A stretch of DNA of 38,147 bases from Anaerobaca lacustris (lineage in GTDB: Bacteria; Planctomycetota; Phycisphaerae; Sedimentisphaerales; Anaerobacaceae). Shown piece by piece: positions 8,311-16,803 of the stretch. The stretch's first letter is position 1. Each line of letters begins with the position of its first letter. The notes below the pieces were generated by a model. It had not been told where the DNA came from. It did no database searches and worked only from the letters and a program-made list of their open reading frames with translations. A program made the position numbers and the translations under genes. Location of the stretch: the NCBI RefSeq assembly GCF_030012215.1, contig NZ_JASCXX010000036.1, positions 1 to 38,147 of the forward strand, written 5' to 3'.

Positions 8311-8338
8311 AAAAAAGGACAGGCGTAAGTGCCTGTCC
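8311..8338 (-). terminator. Hairpin + T6 intrinsic terminator
   Basis: On the minus strand GGACAGGC and GCCTGTCC form a perfect 8-bp stem with a 6-nt loop, followed directly by TTTTTT. It lies just downstream of the tRNA fragment in the tRNA sense and is the expected terminator for that tRNA. The hairpin favours a bacterial-style signal; an archaeal polymerase could also stop at the T-run. Confidence 0.8.
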
Positions 8339-8356
8339 CTAAAGGTGTTGCCTCAA

Positions 8357-8404
8357 TAGCGGGGGAAGGATTCGAACCTCCGACCTCCGGGTTATGGGCC
8401 CGAC
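8357..8404 (-). tRNA. Partial initiator tRNA-Met (CAT), 3' fragment; likely integration (att) core
   Basis: The minus strand reads an anticodon arm with three G:C pairs and anticodon CAT (TCGGG CCCATAA CCCGG), a variable region, a T-arm with TTCGAAT, and an acceptor 3' strand CCCCGCT followed by A. The D-arm and 5' acceptor strand are absent, so this is a fragment rather than a gene. The three consecutive G:C pairs mark an initiator tRNA. T at position 72 implies an A1:U72 pair, a feature of archaeal and eukaryotic initiators; bacterial initiators have the C1/A72 mismatch. The base before the anticodon (position 33) is C rather than U. Its location next to an integrase gene fits an attachment site. 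Confidence 0.8.
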
Positions 8405-8489
8405 AACCCAGGTTTTTGTAACATTCTTCAAATCAACGATTTACGCGTTTGTCTTCGTCGCACAAGGACTTAACGAAATCGTCATGATG

Positions 8490-8535
8490 ACCATGGTGAT
8501 CATGATGATCACAGATTTTGCTACATTTTGCTACA
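8490..8535. repeat. Nested palindromes and tandem 10-bp repeat (TTTTGCTACA x2) beside the tRNA fragment
   Basis: ACCATGGT (8490-8497) is a perfect palindrome. GTGATCAT-G-ATGATCAC (8496-8512) is a perfect 8-bp inverted repeat with a 1-nt centre. TTTTGCTACA follows twice without a gap (8516-8525, 8526-8535). Together they look like binding sites for integrase arms and a directionality factor on the far side of the att core. Confidence 0.55.
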
Positions 8536-8575
8536 GTCGCCAGTGACACGCAAGGAGGAAAAATGCCTGCTGCCA

Positions 8576-8914
8576 TCAGCCTTCTCCGTCGTTCATCAGC
8601 TTGCACAGGACTCGGTGAATACGCCGGATCCGTTCGTCATCCGACATGAGCAGCATGATACCGCGGTTGAATACTGTGATCTCGACCGTGTCGTCAGTGA
8701 GTATCAGTTTGAGGTAATCGTACTCAATCGGATCACCAGCCCCCTCGTCTCCATAGACACCGCCAAGGTTGAGCAGGTTCTCCTCGATGACCGCTTTCCT
8801 CACGTCCACCGGAATTTTCTCGCCGGGCCACGTTTTGACCTGCAGGTCGTCCGGTTGTATACCGGCTTCGAGCATCCCACAACGGTAATCGATCTGTTCA
8901 AGGTCTTGGATCAC
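8576..8914 (-). CDS. Hypothetical protein, 112 aa, at the end of the defence island
   Basis: I place the start at GTG 8914 because AAAGGAG lies ~7 nt upstream; the frame is open to an ATG at 8980 without an SD. The protein is small, acidic and of mixed alpha/beta pattern (VDVRKAVIEENLLNLGGVYG, EYDYLKLILTDDTVEITVFN, GIMLLMSDDERIRRIHRVL). I do not recognise the family. It sits between the att site and the restriction operon on the same strand, 340 bp downstream of the Res gene. An accessory or anti-restriction role is possible but unsupported. Confidence 0.6.
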   Translation of the reverse strand: MIQDLEQIDYRCGMLEAGIQPDDLQVKTWPGEKIPVDVRKAVIEENLLNLGGVYGDEGAGDPIEYDYLKLILTDDTVEITVFNRGIMLLMSDDERIRRIHRVLCKLMNDGEG

Positions 8915-9252
8915 GGTGCGTCTCCTTTCGCTGGCCGGCCTCTCAGCATGAGCATACCATTGATTGAACAATAAGACCAACTCAAGCCAGAATTGCGCAA
9001 CAAGTGCGGCTTCAAGGTAAGTCCCTCTTGCATGCCGATTTCCGGCCCCCTATTGGGCACCTTTCACCATCACCCCATCAATCGAGACGACCATACTCAA
9101 TCCAACCCCCGAATGCAAGCTCAACGCGGGCTCCTGAAATCGCCCCTTCAAGCCCCCTGCAACAGCCATCTACAGAACATCTATTGTGGAAACGATGCAT
9201 CGGAACTGGTCTCATCTGACAAGTACAATGACAAAGTTTCGAACTCCAACTA

Positions 9253-11949
9253 TCAGTCCTTGGCATACACCTCACATCGAGCCGCAAACGTGGCAAGGGT
9301 CATCTGGTCTTGTATTTGGTCATGGGGGATCAGCAGGTACCGCCACGGTTTACCACCATTCTCGTTGGCGTGAGCCGTCGCATGCTTGCACCAGGTCGCT
9401 GCCGCATCCGCCTTGGCAAGGACAACCTCGTCTGTCACTTCGTTTGCCCGTTTCGGCTCGCAGAGGAGCTTCTCCGTCTTGGTCTCGACGACGAAGTCTG
9501 GCTCGTAGGAATCCTCATGGCTGTAGTGAATCTGAAGATCGCCCTTGGCGGGCTTGAACCACTTCAGCACGTCATCCTCGTTCTCGACCAGCACGGCGAA
9601 CCGACGCTCAGGGTCTGAATCGAACTTCTGAGCCGGATAGAGGCACTTGTGGAAGCCTCCAAACACCATCGAACTGATTCGGTTCCGCTGGCCTTCGGGC
9701 ACGGTGACGCGGAAGTCGCGCACATCCTCGTTGGCCGCAGCCGAGTAGTTGTTGGCACGCAGAGTGTGGAACCCGCGTGTCACGTGTGCCTCATAGGCGC
9801 TGGCAGACTCGACAAAGTGTTGCTGCATCTGGGAATGGATCAGGTTCACCAGGGTCTGCTGGTGGTACTGCAGCACATTGATCACGTCGTCTTCGTCGGT
9901 CAGATATTCCCGCAGCCGGGCCACGACCTGCCCAGCCAGCTTGTACAGCAGTCCGGCGTGTTCGTCATAGCTGACATCGTCGAAGTCGATCAGCCCGCGA
10001 ACGAGGTAATCCTCGGGCCGCTTCTCCTTGATGATGCCCGAACCGTCCTGCAGCCGATACCGCTGGTCCTCGTGCAGATGTTGGATGAGGATTCTATCCT
10101 CGACCGGAGGATAGTTGATGTTCCGCACATCGAGGTCGAAATCCTCGTACCGGCACGTCACCTCGCCCTTGGGTACCACAACGATCTTTGGCACGTCGAT
10201 AGACAGCTCGCAGTACAGCTCGGTTGTCTTCTGCACCACCTCGGCCACGTTCACCGCCTCAACGATACCCTCAAGCACGCCCTGGGCTGGCCGAACAATC
10301 TCCTGAACTTTCTGCACGATTTCCCGCTGGATCTCAGCATCCTGCAGTTGATCGCTTCCCTTGAGCCGCTCGTACTGCTTGATAATCTGGTATGTCGCCT
10401 TGGCGACTTCTTGCTCTTCAGGCTTCTCGAAGAGCTTCCTTTGTTCCGGGACAGCCCGACCTGTCGCCGGGAATGGAGCCACATCTCCTGAGATGGCCTG
10501 CTCGAACGCACTCTTGATCTCCAGAGCCTTCCGACCTTCTCCCAGTATGTCCCGCCCGATCACCACGCCAGTTCGGATGATTGAGTTCGGGTCGTTTGCG
10601 TGGTCCACGATCTCCTGAAACTTGTCGTGCGACACAATCGTCAGGCGATCCACCGCCGGTACGCCCACGCGCTTCCCATAGGGCAGGCGCAGGCCGCGAC
10701 CGATCGACTGCTCCACGAGCGTCCGCGAGTTCGCCGCCCGCAGCGGGACGATCGTGTAAAGGTTCGTCACGTCCCAGCCTTCTTTCAGCATGTTGACGTG
10801 AATGACGATCTCCACCGGATTGTCCGGGGCTTCGACGGTCAGTAACTGCTGGACGACATCGTCCTTTTCCTCACCTCGGATATTCGAGTGGACCTGAATG
10901 ACCCTGCCTTTGTACCTGCCCTCGAAGAACGTCTCGCCCTCGATGACTTGCTGCAGGGCGTTGGCGTGCGTCGTATCCGTCGCCACGACCAGCATGAACG
11001 GTTTGACGATGGGCTTGTCGTTATTGCGGGCGTACACCTCCAATTCGACCTTCGTGTTCTCATGAATCCGCACGCCGTCCTCAAGCTTGACCTTCTCCAG
11101 TCCCTCGGCCGAGTAAGCATTGGGGTCGAAGTTCTCGCGCGTCGCCACGGCCGGTTCCTTCACAAATCCGTCATCCATCGCCGACGCCAGCGGATAACTG
11201 TAGATCACGTTCTTGAACGGCACGCTACGGCCACCGGTTTCGACCTGCGGCGTCGCGGTCAGTTCCAGGCCGAGAATCGGCTTGAGCTCATTGATCGCCC
11301 GCACGCCTGCCGTCGCCCGGTAGCGATGGCTTTCGTCCATCAGCATCACCAGATCGTCGAGGCCTGCCAGATAATCGAAATAGCTCTGGCCGATGTACTC
11401 ACTCAACCGCTTGATGCGGGGACTCTTGCCTCCGCGCACCTCGCTGTTGATTTTGGAGATGTTGAAGATGTTGATATGGCAATCATCGGGAATATCGAAC
11501 AAGTGTCCACGCGCCGAGGTCACCGATTCATACGTCTCGCCAGTAATGATCACCGGCGGGTTCGTGGTGAACTCACCGATACCTTTGAAGACGTACTTCG
11601 GCGTATTGGGCGTGAAGTCCGCGATCAGCTTATTGTAGATTGTCAGGTTCGGCGCCAGCACAAAGAAGTTGCGGATGCCCTCGGCCTGGTAGAGGTATGC
11701 GATAGACGCACCCATCAGCCGTGTCTTGCCCACGCCCGTGGCTAGGGCAAAACACAAGGACGGGAACTCCCGCTCGAAGTCTTCCACCGTTGGGAACTCG
11801 CTTCGGATCGCCTGCAATGCCACCATCGGGTCGGCATCCTTGACCAGCGAAACACTCTCACACACCCGAGCCAGAATCTCCAATGATTCCCGCTGTGGTG
11901 GACGAAGGCTCAGCCGATTACTGACCGCGTTGACGTGTTGAATCGCCAT
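9253..11949 (-). CDS. res: Type III restriction enzyme, Res (helicase-endonuclease) subunit
   Basis: 898 residues. The SF2 helicase core has Walker A ATGVGKTR at ~71-77 and Walker B/DEAH-type DESH at ~205-208. Further motifs include LELTATP, then the second RecA domain (VIVIHVNMLKEGWDVTN with VEQSIGRGLRLPYG). The C-terminal ~90 residues carry a PD-(D/E)xK nuclease: PDF at ~817-819 and E-P-K at ~831-833. In type III systems Res acts with Mod: ATP-dependent translocation or sliding from an asymmetric site, and cleavage 25-27 bp away when two sites are oppositely oriented. It starts 3 bp after the RhuM stop, three genes downstream of the HerA gene. All catalytic motifs look intact. Confidence 0.9.
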   Translation of the reverse strand: MAIQHVNAVSNRLSLRPPQRESLEILARVCESVSLVKDADPMVALQAIRSEFPTVEDFEREFPSLCFALATGVGKTRLMGASIAYLYQAEGIRNFFVLAPNLTIYNKLIADFTPNTPKYVFKGIGEFTTNPPVIITGETYESVTSARGHLFDIPDDCHINIFNISKINSEVRGGKSPRIKRLSEYIGQSYFDYLAGLDDLVMLMDESHRYRATAGVRAINELKPILGLELTATPQVETGGRSVPFKNVIYSYPLASAMDDGFVKEPAVATRENFDPNAYSAEGLEKVKLEDGVRIHENTKVELEVYARNNDKPIVKPFMLVVATDTTHANALQQVIEGETFFEGRYKGRVIQVHSNIRGEEKDDVVQQLLTVEAPDNPVEIVIHVNMLKEGWDVTNLYTIVPLRAANSRTLVEQSIGRGLRLPYGKRVGVPAVDRLTIVSHDKFQEIVDHANDPNSIIRTGVVIGRDILGEGRKALEIKSAFEQAISGDVAPFPATGRAVPEQRKLFEKPEEQEVAKATYQIIKQYERLKGSDQLQDAEIQREIVQKVQEIVRPAQGVLEGIVEAVNVAEVVQKTTELYCELSIDVPKIVVVPKGEVTCRYEDFDLDVRNINYPPVEDRILIQHLHEDQRYRLQDGSGIIKEKRPEDYLVRGLIDFDDVSYDEHAGLLYKLAGQVVARLREYLTDEDDVINVLQYHQQTLVNLIHSQMQQHFVESASAYEAHVTRGFHTLRANNYSAAANEDVRDFRVTVPEGQRNRISSMVFGGFHKCLYPAQKFDSDPERRFAVLVENEDDVLKWFKPAKGDLQIHYSHEDSYEPDFVVETKTEKLLCEPKRANEVTDEVVLAKADAAATWCKHATAHANENGGKPWRYLLIPHDQIQDQMTLATFAARCEVYAKD

Positions 11950-11952
11950 GGA

Positions 11953-13005
11953 TCACTTGCCTCCCTTTTCGTCCAACCGCTTCCGCCGGTCTTCAAGCTG
12001 CTTGACCTCTTCGACCGCTTCGATGAAGTGCCTTTCGACGGGCGATGGTTCAGTCAACATTCGCTGCTGATATCTTTCGTATTCCTGCCGGGCCTTCTCC
12101 AGCGCCTGCTGGTGACTGACCGTTCCGGCATGCGTCAGGATCTCCCGACCGGTCATCGTCAAGAAATCGTCGAGCCGCGCCACCCAGTCTTTCATGTACA
12201 TCGGCTGGCGATTCAACGCCTGCAATTCCGCCAGTTCCAGGTACGCCGTCACCATGCGATTCAGGACCTCAAGCTCTTGCGGCTGAAGGTAGTTCTTCGC
12301 GATCCCCACATCGGCCCTGCGAATCGAATCGCCGGGCCAATTGGTCATGCCCATATGCGGCTGGTTCGCATCGGCCCGGCCGGCGATAATTTCTGCCGCC
12401 GTGTGCCCGTGCGACGCCCAGTGCATCTTGTTCTGCACCACCTTGAAGAACTCCTGCGAGACCTCCGCTTTCGGGTCGTAATCGATGCTCGTGGCGTAGA
12501 TGTCCAGCACCTTCCGCCAGAAGACCTTCTCCGACGAGCGAATATCCCGAATCCGGGCCAGCAACTCGTCGAAATAGTTCCCGCCCCCAGCGGCCTTGAG
12601 CCGTTCATCGTCAAGGGCGAAACCCTTGACCAGGTACTCACGCAACCGCTGGGTCGCCCAGATCCGGAATTGGGTCCCCCGCAGGCTGTTGACCCGGTAG
12701 CCGACCGATATAATCGCATCCAGGTTGTAATGCTCAAGCTCGCGTGTAACCTGACGCTCGCCTTCCTGGCGAACTGTTGCGTAAAACGCAACAGTTGCCT
12801 CCGCAGACAACTCTCCCTCCTCGTAAATGTTTTTCAGGTGGCGACTTATGCGCGACTTATCCACCTGAAACAGCTCGGCCATCTGCTGCTGCGTCAGCCA
12901 GATCGTCTCGCCTGCAAAGCGGCATTGGATGCGTGTCCGGCCGTCCTGCGTCTGATACAGCAGAAACTCGCCACCCGGGTTGGTGGGAATGATCTCAGCC
13001 GTCAT
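11953..13005 (-). CDS. RhuM-family protein
   Basis: 350 residues. The N-terminal winged-helix-like part (IWLTQQQMAELFQVDKSRIS, RHLKNIYEEGEL) and the hallmark RELEHYNLDAIISVGYRVNS, GTQFRIWATQRLREYLVKGF segment define the RhuM ('virulence protein RhuM') family. A helical C-terminus follows (…FSVKVVQNKMHWASHGHTAA-like region, then MYMKDWVARLDDFLTM). Biochemical activity is unknown. RhuM-type genes are often found inside restriction and other defence operons. Here it overlaps the Mod stop by 4 bp (ATGA) and is followed by res after 3 bp, so it is translationally coupled with the type III system. A regulatory or accessory role in restriction is inference. Confidence 0.85.
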   Translation of the reverse strand: MTAEIIPTNPGGEFLLYQTQDGRTRIQCRFAGETIWLTQQQMAELFQVDKSRISRHLKNIYEEGELSAEATVAFYATVRQEGERQVTRELEHYNLDAIISVGYRVNSLRGTQFRIWATQRLREYLVKGFALDDERLKAAGGGNYFDELLARIRDIRSSEKVFWRKVLDIYATSIDYDPKAEVSQEFFKVVQNKMHWASHGHTAAEIIAGRADANQPHMGMTNWPGDSIRRADVGIAKNYLQPQELEVLNRMVTAYLELAELQALNRQPMYMKDWVARLDDFLTMTGREILTHAGTVSHQQALEKARQEYERYQQRMLTEPSPVERHFIEAVEEVKQLEDRRKRLDEKGGK

Positions 13006-14723
13006 TTCTCGCCTCCTTTCGAGTCGTCCTGGGCCATATCAAACAGCGTCGGGCCCGCCTCCTTGCCCTTGCCGAACCTCCTTACGGGCTTGCCGTCGCC
13101 GGCCCGCTGGGCTTCGTGCTGCTCGACCACTTCCGGCGGAGCATCGGGCAAGTTCTCGATCTCCAGCGAGTAATCGTCGTGACCCCATTCGCACTTCTTC
13201 AGCACCGCCTTGGGAATCTTCTTCACCGTCAGGTTCTCGAACTGACTCACGTCACAGCGGAACGCGCTGCAGCAGATCAGCAGACTGCGGTTGGGGCCAA
13301 CCTCGTCGCTGAGCTTGGCCAGCATGTCCTTGCTCATGAACTGCGTGGTCACGTAGATGAAGTCCGTCTCGGAGCTTCGTCCCTGCTGCCAGTAGACATC
13401 GGGGTTGGGATCAAACGTGAACCCTTCCAGCTTACACATCGCCTCGGCCAGCATCGCCGCGTTGAACTCAGGGTTAATGACCGGATTGCCCCATTCATCC
13501 TCGACGATTAGGGATGGTCCGAGCCGGTAGTAGCGAAAGCCGCCGCCTCCCTTCCAGTCGACGGCCTTGCTGATCCCACCCTGGTCCTCGCCGTCGATCA
13601 CCTTCTTCATGCGTGGGATGATGTGGGTATGGCAATGATCGCCAAGCTCGACCATGATCCAGCGGCGTCCCATTTTCTGGGCGGTCGTGCCCGTCGTGCC
13701 CGTCCCGGCGAATGAATCAAGGACCCAGTCGCCAAGGTTTGAGGCAATCGTAAGAATTCGTTCAATCAGACCTTCCGGTTTAGGCGTGACGAATAGCTCT
13801 TCCACATCAGGAAGAAGCTTCTTCAAATGCTGTTTTGCAGCTTGGTTGTGACCAACTTCATCATAGGTCCAGATTGTCTCGGGCACGATCCCATCGATGA
13901 CTTCCGACAGAAACCGCTTGATCGCAGGCACATTATTGCCGTCCTTGCCCCACCAAATACGGCCCTCACGGTCCATTTCCTCCAGCCTCTCTTTCGCCAC
14001 ACGCCAATACATGCCTTGCGGCGGACCAGTTATCACCCTACCGGAGGGGCATTTGATAGGATACCGGCCTACGCTGTAGTAGTTGCGTGCAGACAAATCG
14101 CTTGGTTTCCAAGGCCCTCGGGGATCATTGTCAGGATTCTTGTATGCGCGATCCTGCTTCTCTGTACGTGGCAGCAGATTTCTCTTCCACGATGATACAT
14201 CGCGTGCATAGCAGACAACGTAGTCGTGGTTTTCGGAAAGGAATTTGGCGGAACTCTTTGGAGAATATACCTTCTCCCAAATGCACTGCGCAATGAAGTT
14301 GGCTCGCCCGAACACCTCGTCGAGCAGAATGCGCAGGTAGGGCATCTCATTGTCGTCGATGCTGATCCAGATCGAACCATTTTCGGCAAGTAGCCGTCGC
14401 AGAATCTCCAGACGGTCGCGCATCAGGGACAACCAGAGTGAATGCTCAATACCATCGTGGTAGTGCGTGAAGGCCGAGCCGGTGTTGTACGGCGGATCGA
14501 TGTAGATGCACTTGATCCTGCCGGTGAACTCCTGCTCCAGCGCCCTGAGGGCCAGCAGGTTGTCACCGAAGATCAGCCGGTTATCGAAGAAGTCGTTCTC
14601 GCTGACCCGACGGGCCGCATGGTACGACTTGCCCGCGTCCTCAATCAGCACGCGCGGCTCCAACTTCGGCCGGTTCTCCTTGCCGATCCAGGTCAGTTCG
14701 AGACGTGTATTGCTCTTGGCCAT
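13002..14723 (-). CDS. mod: Type III DNA methyltransferase, Mod subunit (beta-class m6A-type)
   Basis: 573 residues from ATG 14723 (AAGGTG SD 8 nt upstream); a GTG at 14732 is an alternative. Motif IV DPPY is at ~76-79 (CIYIDPPYNTGSAF) and motif I FAGTGTTG at ~338, the order IV before I that marks beta-class N6-adenine or N4-cytosine methyltransferases such as type III Mod. The region between them holds the variable target-recognition part. Mod recognises the asymmetric site and methylates one strand with S-adenosylmethionine, protecting it from Mod-Res. Its N-terminus (NTRLELTWIGKENRPKLEPR) is almost repeated by the fragment at 19327-19611. It overlaps RhuM by 4 bp and follows the KTSC gene by 5 bp. 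Confidence 0.9.
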   Translation of the reverse strand: MAKSNTRLELTWIGKENRPKLEPRVLIEDAGKSYHAARRVSENDFFDNRLIFGDNLLALRALEQEFTGRIKCIYIDPPYNTGSAFTHYHDGIEHSLWLSLMRDRLEILRRLLAENGSIWISIDDNEMPYLRILLDEVFGRANFIAQCIWEKVYSPKSSAKFLSENHDYVVCYARDVSSWKRNLLPRTEKQDRAYKNPDNDPRGPWKPSDLSARNYYSVGRYPIKCPSGRVITGPPQGMYWRVAKERLEEMDREGRIWWGKDGNNVPAIKRFLSEVIDGIVPETIWTYDEVGHNQAAKQHLKKLLPDVEELFVTPKPEGLIERILTIASNLGDWVLDSFAGTGTTGTTAQKMGRRWIMVELGDHCHTHIIPRMKKVIDGEDQGGISKAVDWKGGGGFRYYRLGPSLIVEDEWGNPVINPEFNAAMLAEAMCKLEGFTFDPNPDVYWQQGRSSETDFIYVTTQFMSKDMLAKLSDEVGPNRSLLICCSAFRCDVSQFENLTVKKIPKAVLKKCEWGHDDYSLEIENLPDAPPEVVEQHEAQRAGDGKPVRRFGKGKEAGPTLFDMAQDDSKGGEK

Positions 14724-14728
14724 GCTAT

Positions 14729-14938
14729 TCACACCTTCGCGTACCGATAGTTGTTCCTGATGTTGGCGTGCATGAACTGTCCAATCGAGCGTGCGCGCAT
14801 TAACTCCTGGTAAACGACCTCAGGCACATCGAAGTACTGGTACACTGAGTTGCCCTTGAATTCGACTTCAAGAGTCAAGGTGCTCGGGTCATAACCTATC
14901 GACACGACGTTTGATGAAGTCACCGGTGTTCTGTTCAT
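14729..14938 (-). CDS. KTSC-domain protein
   Basis: 69 residues from ATG 14938, preceded by GGAGG. The sequence VSIGYDPSTLTLEVEFKGN, VYQYFDVPEVVYQELMRA, SIGQFMHANIRNNYRY is the KTSC pattern. That domain is named after the KTSC motif of lysyl-tRNA synthetase-associated proteins and is found alone in many prokaryotes and phages. Its start overlaps the HerA stop (ATGA) and it ends 5 bp before mod, so it couples the SIR2-HerA pair to the type III genes. A nucleic-acid-binding role is suspected in the family, not shown. Confidence 0.85.
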   Translation of the reverse strand: MNRTPVTSSNVVSIGYDPSTLTLEVEFKGNSVYQYFDVPEVVYQELMRARSIGQFMHANIRNNYRYAKV

Positions 14939-16803
14939 GGGTTGCCTCCAGGATTGTCTGTGCAACGGGGATTCTCGCTTCGCCACTTCTCAAGAACGCG
15001 AGCGTAATTTTCAACTTGCTTCCGGCGGTTCCAGCCACCATCGGTATCCGGGTCGTATATCTTCGGATCGTGGCTATCCGGTCGACGGTTCTTGGCTGGC
15101 GCATCAATCAGGGCCCGCAGGGGCAGGTGGACCGCCTCGCCAACGATTATGGCTTCGCCGGTACGCAGGGTGGGCAGCATGTTGAAAAGGCCCTCAAGAT
15201 TGTCGCTCACCGTGCCGGTCACATGGGAACGGTCAGTGGTGTTGGCCAGCCGCATGGCGAACATCGTGCCGCATTGAGAGAGGATGGTTGGATCAATCTC
15301 GGCTGGCCGTTGGCTAACGATCATTGCGCCAAGGCCGTACTTCCGGCCTTCTTTGACAATCCTGCGAGCTGCAGTGGAAGCCGCACCTTCGTTCCCGGCA
15401 TTGAGATAGGCGTGTGCTTCTTCCAGGACGAAGAGTAATGGCCGTGTTCGTCCGCCTTCGGGGAGGTAGCGTGCCCAGAAGAGCGCCTCGAAAAGGAGGC
15501 GGATGAGGACGCCAATAAGGTCCATCAGAATGGACACTGGAACGCCGGACAGATCGAGAATGGTTATGGGCTTGTCCCCGCCTACCCACGATCTGATCAG
15601 TGCATCGAGATCCTGTGCGGGTTGAGCATCGAGATTCTGAAGAGTCGGGTTAGGACACCAAGGGCCAGGACGAAACATGAAGTCATACCGTGTATCCCGC
15701 AGAAGTGATTCAGTGGCCAAAATCTGGCGGCGGACATTGAGCGGAGCACCGCTGAGATAGACGCGGTTGGGGCCACCCGATGTAATCGGGCGGTATCGTG
15801 GCGGATTAACGCCCATAATGTCGCCGAGCACCGGCTGTCCATCTGGTCCGGGTTCAATGGCCTCTGTTGCATCGCTTTGATTGGCTCCTTGAGCAGTATG
15901 GGTGGAACAGACGCAGCGGTGCAGTTCATACCATAGACGGTGGATGCTGAACGGAATCGGCGTATCCACGGTCATCGTGTCGGCCGTGACGCCGTTGCGT
16001 GCCTGTGCGCCAATCGAGGCCAGCTTCAACTGTTTGATCTTCTCAACCAGAGCAGCACGGTCGGCATCATTTAATCCCCGAAACGGTGTAACACGAAGAA
16101 GCTCGTCAAGACTCAACGCCCAGTAGGGAATGAAGAGTGGCTGCTCACCTCGTGCCTCATCGGCGTTGACTCGAAAGATCGTTGCCCGATCACTCAACGC
16201 GGCGTGGTACTCGCCGTGGATGTCGAGAACGATGATACGCGACGATGGATACCGGACGGGATCAGAGAGTGAGGCAAGAAGATTGGCAACGGTGGTGGAT
16301 TTGCCCGCGCCTGTCGTGCCCACGACAGCGCTGTGGCGGGTGATTAGCCGATCAATGTCCACCAGTGCCGGGATGGACTCCGCACTTGCGAGGTTACCTA
16401 TCCGGACGAAGTTCGGTGCGTCTGGCCTGCCATAAATACGGGTCAAGTCCTGCTCGGTTACAAGGTGGGCTTCATCTCCGATGGTTGGGTACTGCGATAT
16501 TCCGCGTTTGAACTCACCTGATCGCCACCCCTCGCCAATGAGCTGAACCTTCAACCAACGATAGCCGTACGGTTCGACCTTGGCCAAGGCTTCAGGAACA
16601 GCCCCAGCGCCGACTTGCGACACGATTCCGAAGAGGTCGACAAATCCAATCCCGATGCGAACGAAGCTGCCAATCTGGCCGATGCGGTAGCCGTGCCCAT
16701 CGATGAAGGCCAGTCCAGACACCGTGTCCTTGTCGAGGGCGATGCTGATCGTCGCTCCCTGGACGTCTTGCACGGTTCCCAGATAAGTTGGGCTACTTGC
16801 CAC
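14935..16803 (-). CDS. HerA-like ATPase (DUF87/FtsK-HerA superfamily), partner of SIR2
   Basis: 622 residues. I choose GTG 16803, with GGAGGTG 5 nt upstream, over the upstream ATG 16878, which would overlap the SIR2 gene by 86 bp. An N-terminal HAS-barrel-like region (GTVQDVQGATISIALDKD) precedes the RecA-like ATPase. Walker A GTTGAGKST is at ~162-170. The Walker B region is LLFVLEEAHAYLN, followed by the VSQRPAEIDPTILSQCG and RLANTTDRSHVTGTV motifs typical of HerA/DUF87. It overlaps SIR2 by 11 bp. SIR2-HerA pairs are known anti-phage systems in which HerA assembles with the SIR2 NADase and phage infection triggers NAD+ depletion. The motifs look intact. Confidence 0.9.
   Translation of the reverse strand: MASSPTYLGTVQDVQGATISIALDKDTVSGLAFIDGHGYRIGQIGSFVRIGIGFVDLFGIVSQVGAGAVPEALAKVEPYGYRWLKVQLIGEGWRSGEFKRGISQYPTIGDEAHLVTEQDLTRIYGRPDAPNFVRIGNLASAESIPALVDIDRLITRHSAVVGTTGAGKSTTVANLLASLSDPVRYPSSRIIVLDIHGEYHAALSDRATIFRVNADEARGEQPLFIPYWALSLDELLRVTPFRGLNDADRAALVEKIKQLKLASIGAQARNGVTADTMTVDTPIPFSIHRLWYELHRCVCSTHTAQGANQSDATEAIEPGPDGQPVLGDIMGVNPPRYRPITSGGPNRVYLSGAPLNVRRQILATESLLRDTRYDFMFRPGPWCPNPTLQNLDAQPAQDLDALIRSWVGGDKPITILDLSGVPVSILMDLIGVLIRLLFEALFWARYLPEGGRTRPLLFVLEEAHAYLNAGNEGAASTAARRIVKEGRKYGLGAMIVSQRPAEIDPTILSQCGTMFAMRLANTTDRSHVTGTVSDNLEGLFNMLPTLRTGEAIIVGEAVHLPLRALIDAPAKNRRPDSHDPKIYDPDTDGGWNRRKQVENYARVLEKWRSENPRCTDNPGGNP

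Noticed and set aside
8357-8404. Complete tRNA gene
   Set aside because: The D-arm and 5' acceptor strand are absent; only the anticodon-arm-to-3'-end part is present.
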